The notes beneath the pieces were generated by a model. It was not told the DNA's origin. It was given only the letters and a program-made list of their open reading frames with translations, and did not search any database. Positions 1 through 8,156 of a stretch of 64,000 nucleotides of DNA are shown here, piece after piece. A program made the translations under genes and the position numbers. How positions within the stretch are numbered: position 1 is the stretch's first letter; each line of letters opens with the position of its first letter. The stretch is taken from the NCBI RefSeq assembly GCF_003182135.1, contig NZ_QGTL01000002.1, positions 1 through 64,000 of the forward strand, in the 5' to 3' direction. This stretch comes from Nocardia neocaledoniensis (GTDB lineage Bacteria > Actinomycetota > Actinomycetes > Mycobacteriales > Mycobacteriaceae).

Positions 1-185
1 AACTCGCCGACCACGTCCTGCCCGCCCTCACCGCCGCCATGACGTTGCTGGCCGACCAACCCACCGAAGCCGCCGACTTCCGCGCCACGGTCCTGCTCGC
101 GGTCGACGCCGCCACCCACGCCGGCAAGCCGAGCCCTGCCGTCACGGCCATGGCAGCGAAGATCACCGCCGCTCTCGCCGCCTGA
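1..185 (+). CDS. C-terminal end of an unidentified protein (5' truncated)
   Basis: An open frame enters from the left edge (codons from base 3) and ends at TGA 183-185, giving the last 60 residues of a protein. The fragment is rich in Ala and Leu, looks helical (LADHVLPALTAAMTLL...) and ends ITAALAA. It could be the C-terminal part of a TetR regulator ligand domain or another helical protein, but no diagnostic motif is visible, so I assign no function. It converges on the GNAT gene, with a strong hairpin between the two. Confidence 0.55.
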   Translation, partial: LADHVLPALTAAMTLLADQPTEAADFRATVLLAVDAATHAGKPSPAVTAMAAKITAALAA

Positions 186-200
186 GGTGGCCCAGAAAAA

Positions 201-238
201 GAGGTACGGCCGACCGACTGCGCTTTCGGCCGTACCTC
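201..238 (-). terminator. Intrinsic terminator between convergent genes
   Basis: There is a 13-bp perfect stem (201-213 pairing with 226-238) with a 12-nt loop. Read on the minus strand the stem is followed by TTTTTCTG, so it is a standard Rho-independent terminator for the GNAT gene ending at 294. It probably also stops the plus-strand gene ending at 185. Confidence 0.8.
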
Positions 239-293
239 GACTGCGGGTCCGACGGTCGAATACGTGATGGGCCGATGACTTCGCCCGCTGCGG

Positions 294-869
294 CTATCGT
301 CCGCGACGGTGCATCCGCCAGACGGGGACGCCGTCGTAGGTGAGGTGGTCGGCGATCGTGAAGCCGAAACGCTGGTACAGCGGGAGGTTTCGTTCGGTCG
401 AGGTGTCGAGCCAGCAGGGGTGGCCTGCTCGGTCGAGGTCGGCCATGCCGTGGTTCATCAGGGCGGTGCCGAGGCCGGTTCCCCGGGACTGTGGGGTGGT
501 GCCGATGGTCGCCAGGAGCCAGGCGCCGTCGGGGACGGGCAGGGTCGACATCCGCTCCTCGGCCGCCATCAGGCGATCCAGGCGGTCGCCGTGTAGTTCG
601 GCGATTCTGGCCGACACCTCCGCGGCCGGGGCGGGCGCGTCGGGCGGGAGGAGGGCGAGCACACCGTTGCGTGTGCTGTCGATGTAGGCACGGCCGTGTG
701 GCAGTGCGATGTGCTCGAGGTAGAGGCGCTGGAGGGCCGAGACGCGTTCCAGGTGAGCGTCTTCCGCGACACACCAGTTCGTCCAGGGGTAGTCGGCGAA
801 GGCCGCGCCGAGGATCTGGGCGGCGCGATCGAGGTCCGCTGTGGACAGGGGGCGAATGGAGACGGGCAT
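294..869 (-). CDS. GNAT-family N-acetyltransferase
   Basis: A 191-residue acetyl-CoA-dependent acyltransferase; the substrate is unknown. The acetyl-CoA binding motif A is clear around residues 123-141 (ATIGTTPQSRGTGLGTAL, with the Q/R-x-x-G-x-G/A pyrophosphate loop). The C-terminal motif B region reads NLPLYQRFGF, typical of small-molecule GNATs. I chose the ATG at 867-869; an in-frame TTG two codons upstream would lie inside the palindromic operator. There is no good ribosome binding site, so the message may have a very short leader. The gene is divergent from a TetR regulator, which probably represses it. Family assignment is firm, substrate unknown. Confidence 0.85.
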   Translation of the reverse strand: MPVSIRPLSTADLDRAAQILGAAFADYPWTNWCVAEDAHLERVSALQRLYLEHIALPHGRAYIDSTRNGVLALLPPDAPAPAAEVSARIAELHGDRLDRLMAAEERMSTLPVPDGAWLLATIGTTPQSRGTGLGTALMNHGMADLDRAGHPCWLDTSTERNLPLYQRFGFTIADHLTYDGVPVWRMHRRGR

Positions 870-873
870 GACC

Positions 874-895
874 AATTTGTACCCATGTACAAATT
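874..895. promoter_or_regulatory. Palindromic operator between GNAT and TetR genes
   Basis: A perfect inverted repeat has 9-bp arms AATTTGTAC (874-882) and GTACAAATT (887-895) separated by CCAT. It lies only 4 bp from the GNAT start codon and 73 bp from the TetR start. The size and position suit a TetR-family dimer site that controls both divergent genes; the assignment is inferred from position. Confidence 0.65.
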
Positions 896-968
896 TGGTG
901 TCCAGCCGATTTCCGGCCGCGTACGATCACACCCTGACGTTCGGTGTCCGAGGGCGAGGGAGAGATCG

Positions 969-1523
969 ATGGCTTACCTGGCCCGCGCCGCGCGCCGCGA
1001 CTCGATCGTCGAGGCGGCTGCCACGGTGGTGGCCAGGGCGGGGCTGAGCGCGGTGACGGCGCGCACGGTCGCGAGCGAACTGGGCGGTTCACCGGGGCAG
1101 ATCCACCATCACTTCGCCTCCACCGACGAACTCGCCGCCGAGGCGTGGCGGCGGTACGCGGCCCGCGAGATCGAGGCCTATCAGCGCGCGATCGTCGACC
1201 TCGACCAGTACACCGCGCTGACCCTGTTCTTCTCCGACCTGGTCGGCGAGGGCGACGTCGAGGGGCACGCGCTGGCCCGGTGGGCCGAGGCAGGTGCGCA
1301 CGCCCAGATCCGGGGCCCCATCGCGGTCGGCTACGTCGAGACCCTCGCTCAACTGACCGACGTCCTCACCGCCGTCCTGTCGGGCGACACGGACGCGCGG
1401 GCCGCGGCGGGGCGCCTCCTGATGCTCGGCGTCGGACTCGCCGGAATCACCCGGATCACCGACGACCCGCCCCTACCGGTACGGACGATCATGCTCTCCG
1501 CGATCCGGGCCGAAATCGATTGA
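969..1523 (+). CDS. TetR-family transcriptional regulator
   Basis: A 184-residue DNA-binding repressor. The N-terminal helix-turn-helix spans about residues 25-48 (TARTVASELGGSPGQIHHHF, with the usual G-x-I/V-x-x-H-F ending). The remainder is a helical ligand-binding and dimerisation domain of normal size. ATG 969 is preferred because GAGGGAGA lies just upstream; the longer in-frame extension runs into the neighbouring promoter. It is divergent from the GNAT gene across a perfect 22-bp palindrome, which suggests autoregulation and control of the acetyltransferase. The inducer cannot be told from the sequence. Confidence 0.85.
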   Translation: MAYLARAARRDSIVEAAATVVARAGLSAVTARTVASELGGSPGQIHHHFASTDELAAEAWRRYAAREIEAYQRAIVDLDQYTALTLFFSDLVGEGDVEGHALARWAEAGAHAQIRGPIAVGYVETLAQLTDVLTAVLSGDTDARAAAGRLLMLGVGLAGITRITDDPPLPVRTIMLSAIRAEID

Positions 1524-1606
1524 TCACGGAGGACTCCGCCCGTCGTTCGTGGAACGCTGGACGCGTCCCGCGCGAATCAGCGGGTTCGCGACCAGGAGGT
1601 CAGCAG

Positions 1607-2308
1607 GTGTCCACGGTGCGTCGATTCTGGATCGAGTTCGCGTTCGACAGATCCGGACCGCTACCCGACGGGCCGGTCGTGCGGCTGTATCAAGGCGTCG
1701 GCGTCACCGGCTTCGACGAGCGCGATGCCCTGTCGATGGTGGCGGACATGCTGCCGGGCGACGAGCCGCTGCCGCCCGTTCAGCGGATCACGCCGGATAT
1801 CTCCCTGGCCGACCTGCCGCCGTTGAGCCCGCCCTATTTCGGCGTCCCCGTGTGGCGGGGCGTGTGGTTTCCGCCGGACAATCTCCGGACCGGTCCGACG
1901 TGGCGACCCCACGGTGTCGCGCCTGCCGAGGAGCGCGCCGCGCGTTTCGGCCGCCCGACGCCGGTGACCGGCCTCTCCCGGACCTGGTGGGACGACATCC
2001 CGCACATCGGGCGGCTGGGAACGCCACTGATGTGGATCCATCAGCCGAAGCTCGGCCGGGACAAGTGGGATAGCAGTGTCGATATGACGCGGATCCTCGC
2101 GGCCGAGGATCCGCGCCACGGCGACCTGCTCCGAGAAGCCCTCGCCCACATGATCTCCCAGCGTCCGACACCCGACGAATGGTTCGACCCGATCGGTGCC
2201 AGGTTCGCCGACCAGGAGCAACTCGTCGAGTACCTCCAGGCCTTCCACGACTACCTGTTCGGCGACCGCACCGCGCCGATCCCCCCGCCCGGCGTGGACG
2301 AGCAGTAG
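1607..2308 (+). CDS. Hypothetical protein, 233 residues
   Basis: Not recognised. The GTG start at 1607 has a strong AGGAGG ribosome site at 1594-1599, 7 nt away, so the gene is probably real. The product looks soluble, with no signal peptide or membrane segment, and is rich in Trp, Pro and Asp. It opens STVRRFWIEFAFD, has an acidic first half and a Trp-rich centre (FGVPVWRGVWFPP, SRTWWDDIPHIG), and ends in a Pro tail. It lies 83 bp after the TetR gene on the same strand and 8 bp from the convergent next gene, so it could be co-transcribed with the regulator. No catalytic motif is evident. Confidence 0.65.
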   Translation: MSTVRRFWIEFAFDRSGPLPDGPVVRLYQGVGVTGFDERDALSMVADMLPGDEPLPPVQRITPDISLADLPPLSPPYFGVPVWRGVWFPPDNLRTGPTWRPHGVAPAEERAARFGRPTPVTGLSRTWWDDIPHIGRLGTPLMWIHQPKLGRDKWDSSVDMTRILAAEDPRHGDLLREALAHMISQRPTPDEWFDPIGARFADQEQLVEYLQAFHDYLFGDRTAPIPPPGVDEQ

Positions 2309-2316
2309 GCGAGGCG

Positions 2317-2979
2317 TCAGCGCGCGGGCTTGGCGCCCGCCACCTGAAGGACGCCGGAGTTGTCGGTGATCAGGAGGAGCCGGGCGATGAGATCGGTGAG
2401 ATGCGCTCGGGTGGCGGGGAATTCGTCGCGCATCCAGGCGGCGACCAGTTCGAGGCTGCCGCTGACGACGGCGTAGGCGGCCAGGTCGGAGTCGAGGGGG
2501 TCGGCGGGTTCGGCGACGAGTTCGCGGGCGACGGCCGACATCGCGCGGGCGATGGCGTGCTGGGTGGTGAGCCGCGCGGCCTGGAGCGACTCGGTGCTGT
2601 GCGCGTTGAGCAGCAGAGCCGGGCGCCGGGGGTCGGCGAGCAGGAAGCCGATCGCGGCGTCGGCGGCGGCGTAGACCTGACTGTGGATGTCGGGCGCCGC
2701 CGCGTGGGCGGCGGCGACGACCTCGACGATGCCGAGCGCGGTGTGCTCCTCCACCAGCGCGGTGAGCAGGGCGTCGCGGTCGGCGAAGTGCTCGTAGAAG
2801 TAGCGGTCGTTGAGCTTGGCCCTGGCGCAGATCGCCCGCTTGGTGACCGCGGGCGCGCCGCCCTCGGCGAGCAGATCGAGCGCGGCGTCGAGAAGCGCGT
2901 CGCGACGGCGGGACCGGCGCTCCTCGGCGGCGACTCCCCCGTAGGCTCGCGCCGCCGCGGTGCTGGGCTGCTCAGCCAT
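2317..2979 (-). CDS. TetR-family transcriptional regulator
   Basis: A 220-residue repressor. The helix-turn-helix is at about residues 44-66 (TKRAICARAKLNDRYFYEHF), followed by a long helical effector domain. ATG 2977-2979 is chosen because GGGAGGTG lies directly upstream; an upstream in-frame GTG would add residues encoded by the operator region. The gene is divergent from an MpaB-type oxygenase, and three copies of a TGGTG-N8-CACCA repeat lie between them. It is therefore very likely the repressor of both genes. Ligand unknown. Confidence 0.87.
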   Translation of the reverse strand: MAEQPSTAAARAYGGVAAEERRSRRRDALLDAALDLLAEGGAPAVTKRAICARAKLNDRYFYEHFADRDALLTALVEEHTALGIVEVVAAAHAAAPDIHSQVYAAADAAIGFLLADPRRPALLLNAHSTESLQAARLTTQHAIARAMSAVARELVAEPADPLDSDLAAYAVVSGSLELVAAWMRDEFPATRAHLTDLIARLLLITDNSGVLQVAGAKPAR

Positions 2980-3012
2980 GGGCCACCTCCCGATCCGATG
3001 CCCACCGAAGTT

Positions 3013-3126
3013 TGTGGTGCTGCACTGCACCAGAGTAATGGAGGTTGCCCACCGAGCACTCTTGACCATCCGTCAATTCTGGTGCACTCTGACACCAGAC
3101 TGGTTTTGGTGTCACGTAGCACCAGA
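3013..3126. promoter_or_regulatory. Three tandem 22-bp operators
   Basis: Three inverted repeats share the right arm CACCAGA and an 8-nt spacer. They are TGTGGTG-N8-CACCAGA (3013-3034), TCTGGTG-N8-CACCAGA (3078-3099, perfect) and TTTGGTG-N8-CACCAGA (3105-3126). They fill the 178-bp space between the divergent TetR and oxygenase starts. Equal geometry in all three copies argues for real binding sites of the adjacent TetR protein. The last copy ends 18 nt before the oxygenase ribosome site. Confidence 0.8.
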
Positions 3127-3157
3127 ACAGCCGCAGGCGGAACAAAGGAGTTCACCG

Positions 3158-4093
3158 ATGACCTGTCCCGTGCCGCACCAGGAGCGCACGTTCGACGCCA
3201 CCCGGGCCACCACCGGCGCGGTCGAACGATTCGAGAACGTCGGCGGATCGATACTGTTCGGACTGTTCGGCGTCGCCCTCTTCGATCAGCCGATGCTGCC
3301 GCCGGTCTCGGCCGCGCTCGAGGCGACCGGGCGCACCCGCGACGAGCCGTGGCGGCGCGCGATCCGCACCGCGGCGGCCGACCAGCTGATCTACCACGGC
3401 GAGGACGCCGATCGCGACGCCGAGTCGCGGCGGCTGATGCTGCTGCACCGCGACGTCAAGGGTGTCGGCCCGGACGGGGAACGGTACTCGGCGCTCAATC
3501 CGCAGTCGTGGAACTGGATTCTCTACTCGACCTTCTTCGTCCAGCGCGGCGCCTACCTCGCGCTCACCGGCGACACCCCGACGCCCGCGGAGAGCCAGGC
3601 CATCTGGGAGCACTACCTGCACAAGACGAGCGGCCTGCACCTGCCCGGCAAGTCGGCGCCCATCGCCGACTACGCGGAGCTGGTCGACCACTACGAGCGC
3701 ATGATCACCGAACTGCGTGTCACCCCGACGCTCGAGGCGGCCACCAGGACTGTTCGGCGTTCGCCCCGGCCGGATTTCCTGCCCGCCGCCGCCGGTCCGC
3801 TGTGGCGTCTCGGCGCGCCCACCTTCGGCCACCTCGCGATGATCCTGGGCTGCGGCATCATGCACCCAGGGGTCCGCGCCAAGATGCCGATCAGCTGGAA
3901 TCGCAGGCAGGACATCGAGTTCCGCGTGCTCACCGCGCTGCTGCGCGTCGCCTACCAGCGGCTGCCCGCGGCGGTCACCGACTCGCCGATGGCGCGGAAC
4001 CGGCGCAAGTACGAGCGCCTGGTCACCAAGTACCGCGACGTCGGGCTGACCTCGTTCGCTCCCGATCCCGAGGTCCGCCTGGCCCGGCGCTGA
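3158..4093 (+). CDS. MpaB/latex-clearing-type oxygenase (DUF2236)
   Basis: A 311-residue protein of the DUF2236 family (oxygenase MpaB / rubber oxygenase Lcp catalytic domain), a helical fold that in studied members binds heme b and cleaves C=C bonds or oxidises terpenoid chains. The signature is the LLHRDVKGVG segment at about residues 98-107 (conserved His), followed by LNPQSWNWILYSTFF and the C-terminal YERLVTKYRDVGL region. AAAGGAG at 3144-3150 supports ATG 3158. There is no signal peptide, so it is cytosolic, unlike secreted Lcp. It is divergent from a TetR regulator with three operators in front of it, so it is probably induced by a hydrophobic substrate. Substrate unknown. Confidence 0.75.
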   Translation: MTCPVPHQERTFDATRATTGAVERFENVGGSILFGLFGVALFDQPMLPPVSAALEATGRTRDEPWRRAIRTAAADQLIYHGEDADRDAESRRLMLLHRDVKGVGPDGERYSALNPQSWNWILYSTFFVQRGAYLALTGDTPTPAESQAIWEHYLHKTSGLHLPGKSAPIADYAELVDHYERMITELRVTPTLEAATRTVRRSPRPDFLPAAAGPLWRLGAPTFGHLAMILGCGIMHPGVRAKMPISWNRRQDIEFRVLTALLRVAYQRLPAAVTDSPMARNRRKYERLVTKYRDVGLTSFAPDPEVRLARR

Positions 4094-4105
4094 GACCGGC
4101 CGCCG

Positions 4106-4750
4106 TCAGGCCCGCGGCGCGTCGCCGTAGACGACAAGCCAGATCGCGCGACCCAGCGACTCGGCCAGCGCCTCGTCGTCGATCCCGGTGTCGACGGCGA
4201 AGGCCACCGAGATCGTGCGCTCCACCATCGAAGTGAGCACCAGCGCGGTGGCCTGGGGATCGAGCCGCGGCCCGACCCGGCCCGCCGCGCGTTCGGCCTC
4301 GAGCCGCGCGCGCACCAGCTCGAGGAAAGTGGCCACCCGCGCGCGCCAGTAGGCACCGACTTCCCGGTCGTAGGAGGCGACTTCGCTGAGCGCGAGCAGC
4401 AGGTAGCGATGGTCACGGAAGCCGCCGATCATCGCGCGCATGGCCGCGACGACACCGGCCTGCTGATCGGTGTGCTCGGCGCCCCACCAGGATTCGGCCG
4501 CCGCGAACAGGTCGGTGGTGGCCAGTTCCGCCATCCGGATCAGCAGCCTGCTCTTGTCCGGGAAATAGCGGTAGAAGGTGGAGCGGGCCGAGCCGGAGGC
4601 CGCGGCGATCTTCTGCACGGCGATCTCGGTGAACGGCGTGCCGTCGGCGAGCAGGTCCTCGACCGCCGCGAGCACCCGGCGCTCGAACTCGGCGCGCCGG
4701 TCGTCGGGGGGTTTGCGCGCCGATCGCGGGACGCGGGTCAGCGACGGCAT
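4106..4750 (-). CDS. TetR-family transcriptional regulator
   Basis: A 214-residue regulator with helix-turn-helix at about residues 42-64 (AVQKIAAASGSARSTFYRYF) and a C-terminal domain of the TetR_C type seen in lipid and terpenoid regulators. ATG 4748-4750 is the best start; the ribosome site is weak and the longer in-frame extension is Arg/Pro-rich, of shadow-ORF type. It ends 12 bp from the convergent oxygenase gene and is divergent from two FAD-dependent enzymes. A palindrome overlaps their promoter, so it probably represses that operon. Confidence 0.83.
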   Translation of the reverse strand: MPSLTRVPRSARKPPDDRRAEFERRVLAAVEDLLADGTPFTEIAVQKIAAASGSARSTFYRYFPDKSRLLIRMAELATTDLFAAAESWWGAEHTDQQAGVVAAMRAMIGGFRDHRYLLLALSEVASYDREVGAYWRARVATFLELVRARLEAERAAGRVGPRLDPQATALVLTSMVERTISVAFAVDTGIDDEALAESLGRAIWLVVYGDAPRA

Positions 4751-4877
4751 CGGGGATCCGGCGCCGGCGTCGCGGCCGAGGCGATGACGTAGACCATGCG
4801 ACCCATTGTGCCCGCAGCCCGGGACGACGGATCGCCTGCGGCGCGCGGGATCCCGATCTTGTTGCGCGAAGCGGTAG

Positions 4878-4926
4878 TTGACACCTCCCCGGCACGGCCC
4901 CATCATCAATCGGACACACTGTCCGA
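4878..4926 (+). promoter_or_regulatory. Promoter with overlapping operator for the flavoenzyme operon
   Basis: A consensus -35 TTGACA (4878-4883) is followed about 17 nt later by a weak -10 (CATCAT/ATCAAT, 4901-4910). A perfect palindrome TCGGACA-CAC-TGTCCGA occupies 4910-4926, where transcription would begin. Binding there would block initiation, a typical repressor arrangement. The likely binder is the divergent TetR regulator. Confidence 0.6.
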
Positions 4927-4950
4927 GACTGTTTGACCGAGGCGGTTCCC

Positions 4951-6369
4951 ATGGTCGATTCCCCTGGCACCGCGCTCGAATGGGCCGACGTCGTCGTGGT
5001 CGGCGCGCGCTGCGCCGGCTCGGCCACCGCGACGGCGCTGGCGGCGGCGGGCCGCGACGTCGTCGTCCTCGACGCGGCCACACTCCCGTCGGACACGCTG
5101 TCGACCCACCTGCTCTGGCCGGCCGGCTTGGCCGAGCTGGGCAGGCTCGGCGCCTTGGCCGCCGTCGAAGCACTCGGCGCGCCCCGGCTGACGGAGGCGT
5201 TCGCGCACGGCGGCGGATACGGGGTCGGCGCCGCCTTCCCCGCGGTCGACGGCATCGACTACTCGATGTGCGTGCGGCGCACCGGATTCGACGACGCGCT
5301 GGCGCGCACGGCGGTGGCCGCGGGCGCGCAGGTGCGGCAACGCCGCCGGGTCACCGCGGTGCTGTGGGACGGGCATCGCTGCGCCGGTGTGCGTTACGTC
5401 GACGCCGCGGGCAGGATCGGGGAGATCCGGGCGAAGCTGGTCGTCGGCGCGGACGGGCGGCGCAGCACCGTCGCGCGGGCGGTGGGCGCCGACGAGCCGT
5501 TCCTGACCGTGCCCAGTGGGCGCGACTGCTACTTCGCGTACTGGCGCGACGCGCCGGACGCCGCGCGCCATGTCGCCGCGCAGTGGCGGGCGGGCGCCGA
5601 CCTCGGGACCGCCTTCCCCTGCGACGACGGGCTGGTGCTGAGCCTGGTCCAGCCGCCGGTGGAGACCGGCGGCGGCCGCGGTCCCGGCGAAGCGGAACGT
5701 CGCTATACCGCAGCGCTGGAACGGATTCCGCCCCTGACCGAACGGCTGCGCGGCTGCGAGCGGGTGGGCCGGGTCAGGTCAGCCACGGGGATCGCCTCCT
5801 ACTTCCGCCGTTCCACCGGACCCGGTTGGGCACTGCCCGGCGACTCCGGTCACTTCAAGGATCCCGTCACCGCGCAGGGCATCCGCGACGCGCTGCACTA
5901 CGGTCGCACGCTCGGCGAGGCGGTCGCCGACGTTCTCGACGACCCCGTCGCGCTCGACGCGGTACTGACGGAGTGGGAACGCCGCCGCATCGTCGAATGC
6001 CGAGAGATCTTCCACTGGACCAACCGGCTCGCGCGCGGTGAGGCCATGCGGCCCTTGGAGATCGAGCTGTATCGCGCCGCCGTCGACGATCCGGATCTCG
6101 CGCGGCTCACCACCGGCATCTTCGCCCGCACCCGCAGGCCGGCCGAGCTGTACACCCCGGCCAGGGCGCTGCGCCTGGCCGCCGGGGCGCTGCGTCATCA
6201 GCGCGACGACCTCCCCGCCGTCCTCGCCGACCTGGCGCGCGAACTCCGCGACGCGGCCCGCGACCGGCACACCACGCGAACGACTTTGCGTGGCAAGAGC
6301 TCCCGCGGCGCGGCACCGAAGCCGCGCTCTTCGCTCACCACCGCAGGTCCAGGAGAACACCATGCCTGA
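4951..6369 (+). CDS. FAD-dependent oxidoreductase of the geranylgeranyl-reductase / flavin-hydroxylase type
   Basis: A 472-residue flavoprotein. The N-terminal Rossmann loop VVVVGARCAGSA at about residues 14-25 has the GxRxxG form of geranylgeranyl reductases and aromatic hydroxylases. It also has the second FAD motif VVGADGRRSTVARAVG near residue 172 and the GD motif LPGDSGHFKDP near residue 295. ATG 4951 is preferred over the upstream TTG at 4933. The gene is first in an operon with the next flavoenzyme, whose ATG overlaps its 3' end by 8 bp, implying coupled translation. It may reduce or hydroxylate an isoprenoid or polyketide-like substrate. The hydrophilic tail after about residue 430 is unusual. 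Confidence 0.7.
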   Translation: MVDSPGTALEWADVVVVGARCAGSATATALAAAGRDVVVLDAATLPSDTLSTHLLWPAGLAELGRLGALAAVEALGAPRLTEAFAHGGGYGVGAAFPAVDGIDYSMCVRRTGFDDALARTAVAAGAQVRQRRRVTAVLWDGHRCAGVRYVDAAGRIGEIRAKLVVGADGRRSTVARAVGADEPFLTVPSGRDCYFAYWRDAPDAARHVAAQWRAGADLGTAFPCDDGLVLSLVQPPVETGGGRGPGEAERRYTAALERIPPLTERLRGCERVGRVRSATGIASYFRRSTGPGWALPGDSGHFKDPVTAQGIRDALHYGRTLGEAVADVLDDPVALDAVLTEWERRRIVECREIFHWTNRLARGEAMRPLEIELYRAAVDDPDLARLTTGIFARTRRPAELYTPARALRLAAGALRHQRDDLPAVLADLARELRDAARDRHTTRTTLRGKSSRGAAPKPRSSLTTAGPGEHHA

Positions 6370-8134
6370 TCAGCCGACACCGTCGTCCGCACCGATCACC
6401 CGGCGCACCGCCCTCCGAGCCGGGCTCGCCGCGGGCACCGCGCTCGCCGTCGCTCCCCCGCTCGCCGCCGCTGCGCCGCGCTCGCCCGCCTTGCGCACCG
6501 GCGGCAAGTCCGTGGCCGTCTTCGGCGGCGGCATGGCGGGGCTGAGCGCGGCACACGAACTGGCCGAGCGGGGATACGACGTCACCGTGTACGAACCGGC
6601 GTACCTCGGCGGTAAGGCGCGCAGCATGGGAGTGCCCGGCACGGCCTCGGCAGGGCGGGCGGAACTGCCCGGCGAGCACGGGTTCCGGTTCTTCCCCGGC
6701 TGCTATCAGCACGTGCCCGACACGATGAGCCGAATCCCGTTCCCCGGCAACCCCCGTGGCGTGCTGGACAACCTGGTGCGGGTGGAGGGCACCGTCGCCG
6801 GGTTCGAGGGGCTGCCGCCGATCTTCACCCCCGTGGAACTCGGCGGCCTCGGCCAGCTGACGCCGGAACTGTTGCAGAACAGCATCATCGGCGCCCTCGG
6901 CTTCGTGCCCGACCTGCCGCCGCACGAACTCGCTTTCTTCGCCAAGCAGATGCTGGTCTGGTTCACCTCCAGCACCGAACGCCGCTTCGGCCAGTGGGAA
7001 TACGTCACCTGGGAACAGATCATGCAGGCCGAGGGAAAATCCCCCGCGTACCGGAAGTATCTGGTGAACGCACTCACCCGGATCACCGTCGCCGCGAAAC
7101 CGCAGACCAGCTCGGCCCGCACCATCGGCACGATCGGCGAGGCGCTCGTGCTGGCCGCCTCCGGCGCGATCCCGCAGTTCGCCGGCGGCGTCGACCGGAT
7201 CCTGAACCGGCCGACCAACAGCGCCTGGATTGATCCGTGGGTGGAGCACCTGCGTTCGCTCGGCGTGCGGTTCGTGCTCGGGCAGGGCGCGACCGCGCTG
7301 CACCTCTCGGGCGGCCGGATCAGCTCGGCGACGATGTCCGGCGGAGCCACGGTGACCGCCGACCACTACGTGTGCGCCATGCCCGTCGAGCGCGCCGTAC
7401 GGCTGCTCGACGGCCCCATCCTGGACGCCGATCCGCGCCTGGCGGGAATGCGCGAGCTGGTCACCGACTGGATGGTGGGGATCCAGTACTACCTGCGGCG
7501 CCCCACCGAGATCCCGGAGGGCCACATCGCCGCGCTCGGTTCGCCGTGGGCGCTCACCGCGCTGCGGCAGGCGCCGATGTGGGTGGGCGACTTCCCCGCC
7601 ACCTACGGCGACGGCTCGGTGCAGGAGTGTCTCTCGGTCGACATCTCCGATTGGGACACACCGGGAATCCGCTTCGGCCGCACCGCCAAGGAGTGCAGCG
7701 CGGCCGAGATCGCCATCGAGACCTGGGCCCAGCTCGAAGCGTGGCTCAACACCGGCACCGGATGGTTGCGCGCCGAGGACATCCACTCCTGGCACCTCGA
7801 TCCGGGGATCACCTGGTCCGGTGACGGCATCCACAACGCGACGCCGCTGTTGGTGAACACGGTCGGGTCCTACGACCACCGGCCCGAGGCGCACTGCGCG
7901 ATCCCGAACCTGTACTTCGGCGGCGACCACGTCCGCAGCCACATCGACCTGGCCACCATGGAGGGCGCCAACGAATCCGGCCGCGCCGCCGCCAACGCCA
8001 TCCTCGACGCCGCGGACGACCCGTCGCCGCGCGCCCAGATCTTCCCGCTGGTCTCACTCCCCGCCTTCGCCGCCGCGAAAGCCCTCGACGCCGACCGTTT
8101 CCGCGCGGGCCTGCCCCACCTGCTCGACGGTTGA
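6362..8134 (+). CDS. Exported FAD-dependent oxidoreductase (HpnE / carotene-desaturase-like)
   Basis: A 590-residue amine-oxidase-fold flavoprotein. The N-terminus has a twin-arginine-like leader (residues about 11-40: TRRTALRAG, then an Ala/Leu core ending AAAAPRS), suggesting folded export with FAD. The dinucleotide motif VAVFGGGMAGLSAAHEL follows near residue 51, then the desaturase-type EHGFRFFPGCYQHVPDTM. A C-terminal flavin motif YFGGDHVRSHIDLATMEGA lies near residue 520. Members of this family include hydroxysqualene dehydroxylase and phytoene or zeta-carotene desaturases. AGGAG precedes ATG 6362, and the start overlaps the previous gene by 8 bp. Substrate unknown; pairing with a reductase-like flavoenzyme suggests two steps on one lipid. 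Confidence 0.72.
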   Translation: MPDQPTPSSAPITRRTALRAGLAAGTALAVAPPLAAAAPRSPALRTGGKSVAVFGGGMAGLSAAHELAERGYDVTVYEPAYLGGKARSMGVPGTASAGRAELPGEHGFRFFPGCYQHVPDTMSRIPFPGNPRGVLDNLVRVEGTVAGFEGLPPIFTPVELGGLGQLTPELLQNSIIGALGFVPDLPPHELAFFAKQMLVWFTSSTERRFGQWEYVTWEQIMQAEGKSPAYRKYLVNALTRITVAAKPQTSSARTIGTIGEALVLAASGAIPQFAGGVDRILNRPTNSAWIDPWVEHLRSLGVRFVLGQGATALHLSGGRISSATMSGGATVTADHYVCAMPVERAVRLLDGPILDADPRLAGMRELVTDWMVGIQYYLRRPTEIPEGHIAALGSPWALTALRQAPMWVGDFPATYGDGSVQECLSVDISDWDTPGIRFGRTAKECSAAEIAIETWAQLEAWLNTGTGWLRAEDIHSWHLDPGITWSGDGIHNATPLLVNTVGSYDHRPEAHCAIPNLYFGGDHVRSHIDLATMEGANESGRAAANAILDAADDPSPRAQIFPLVSLPAFAAAKALDADRFRAGLPHLLDG

Positions 8135-8156
8135 GCGGCGCGGGCCCGCGGGCGCC

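Noticed and set aside
3013..3126. The TGGTG/CACCA repeats as transcription terminators.
   Set aside because: Spacers are exactly 8 nt in all three and the copies lie in a divergent promoter region, which suits operators rather than hairpins.
2317..4750. The TetR genes and MpaB-type oxygenase as a toxin-antitoxin or secondary metabolite cluster.
   Set aside because: There are no scaffold biosynthetic enzymes, and the genes fit simple substrate-inducible repressor-enzyme pairs.
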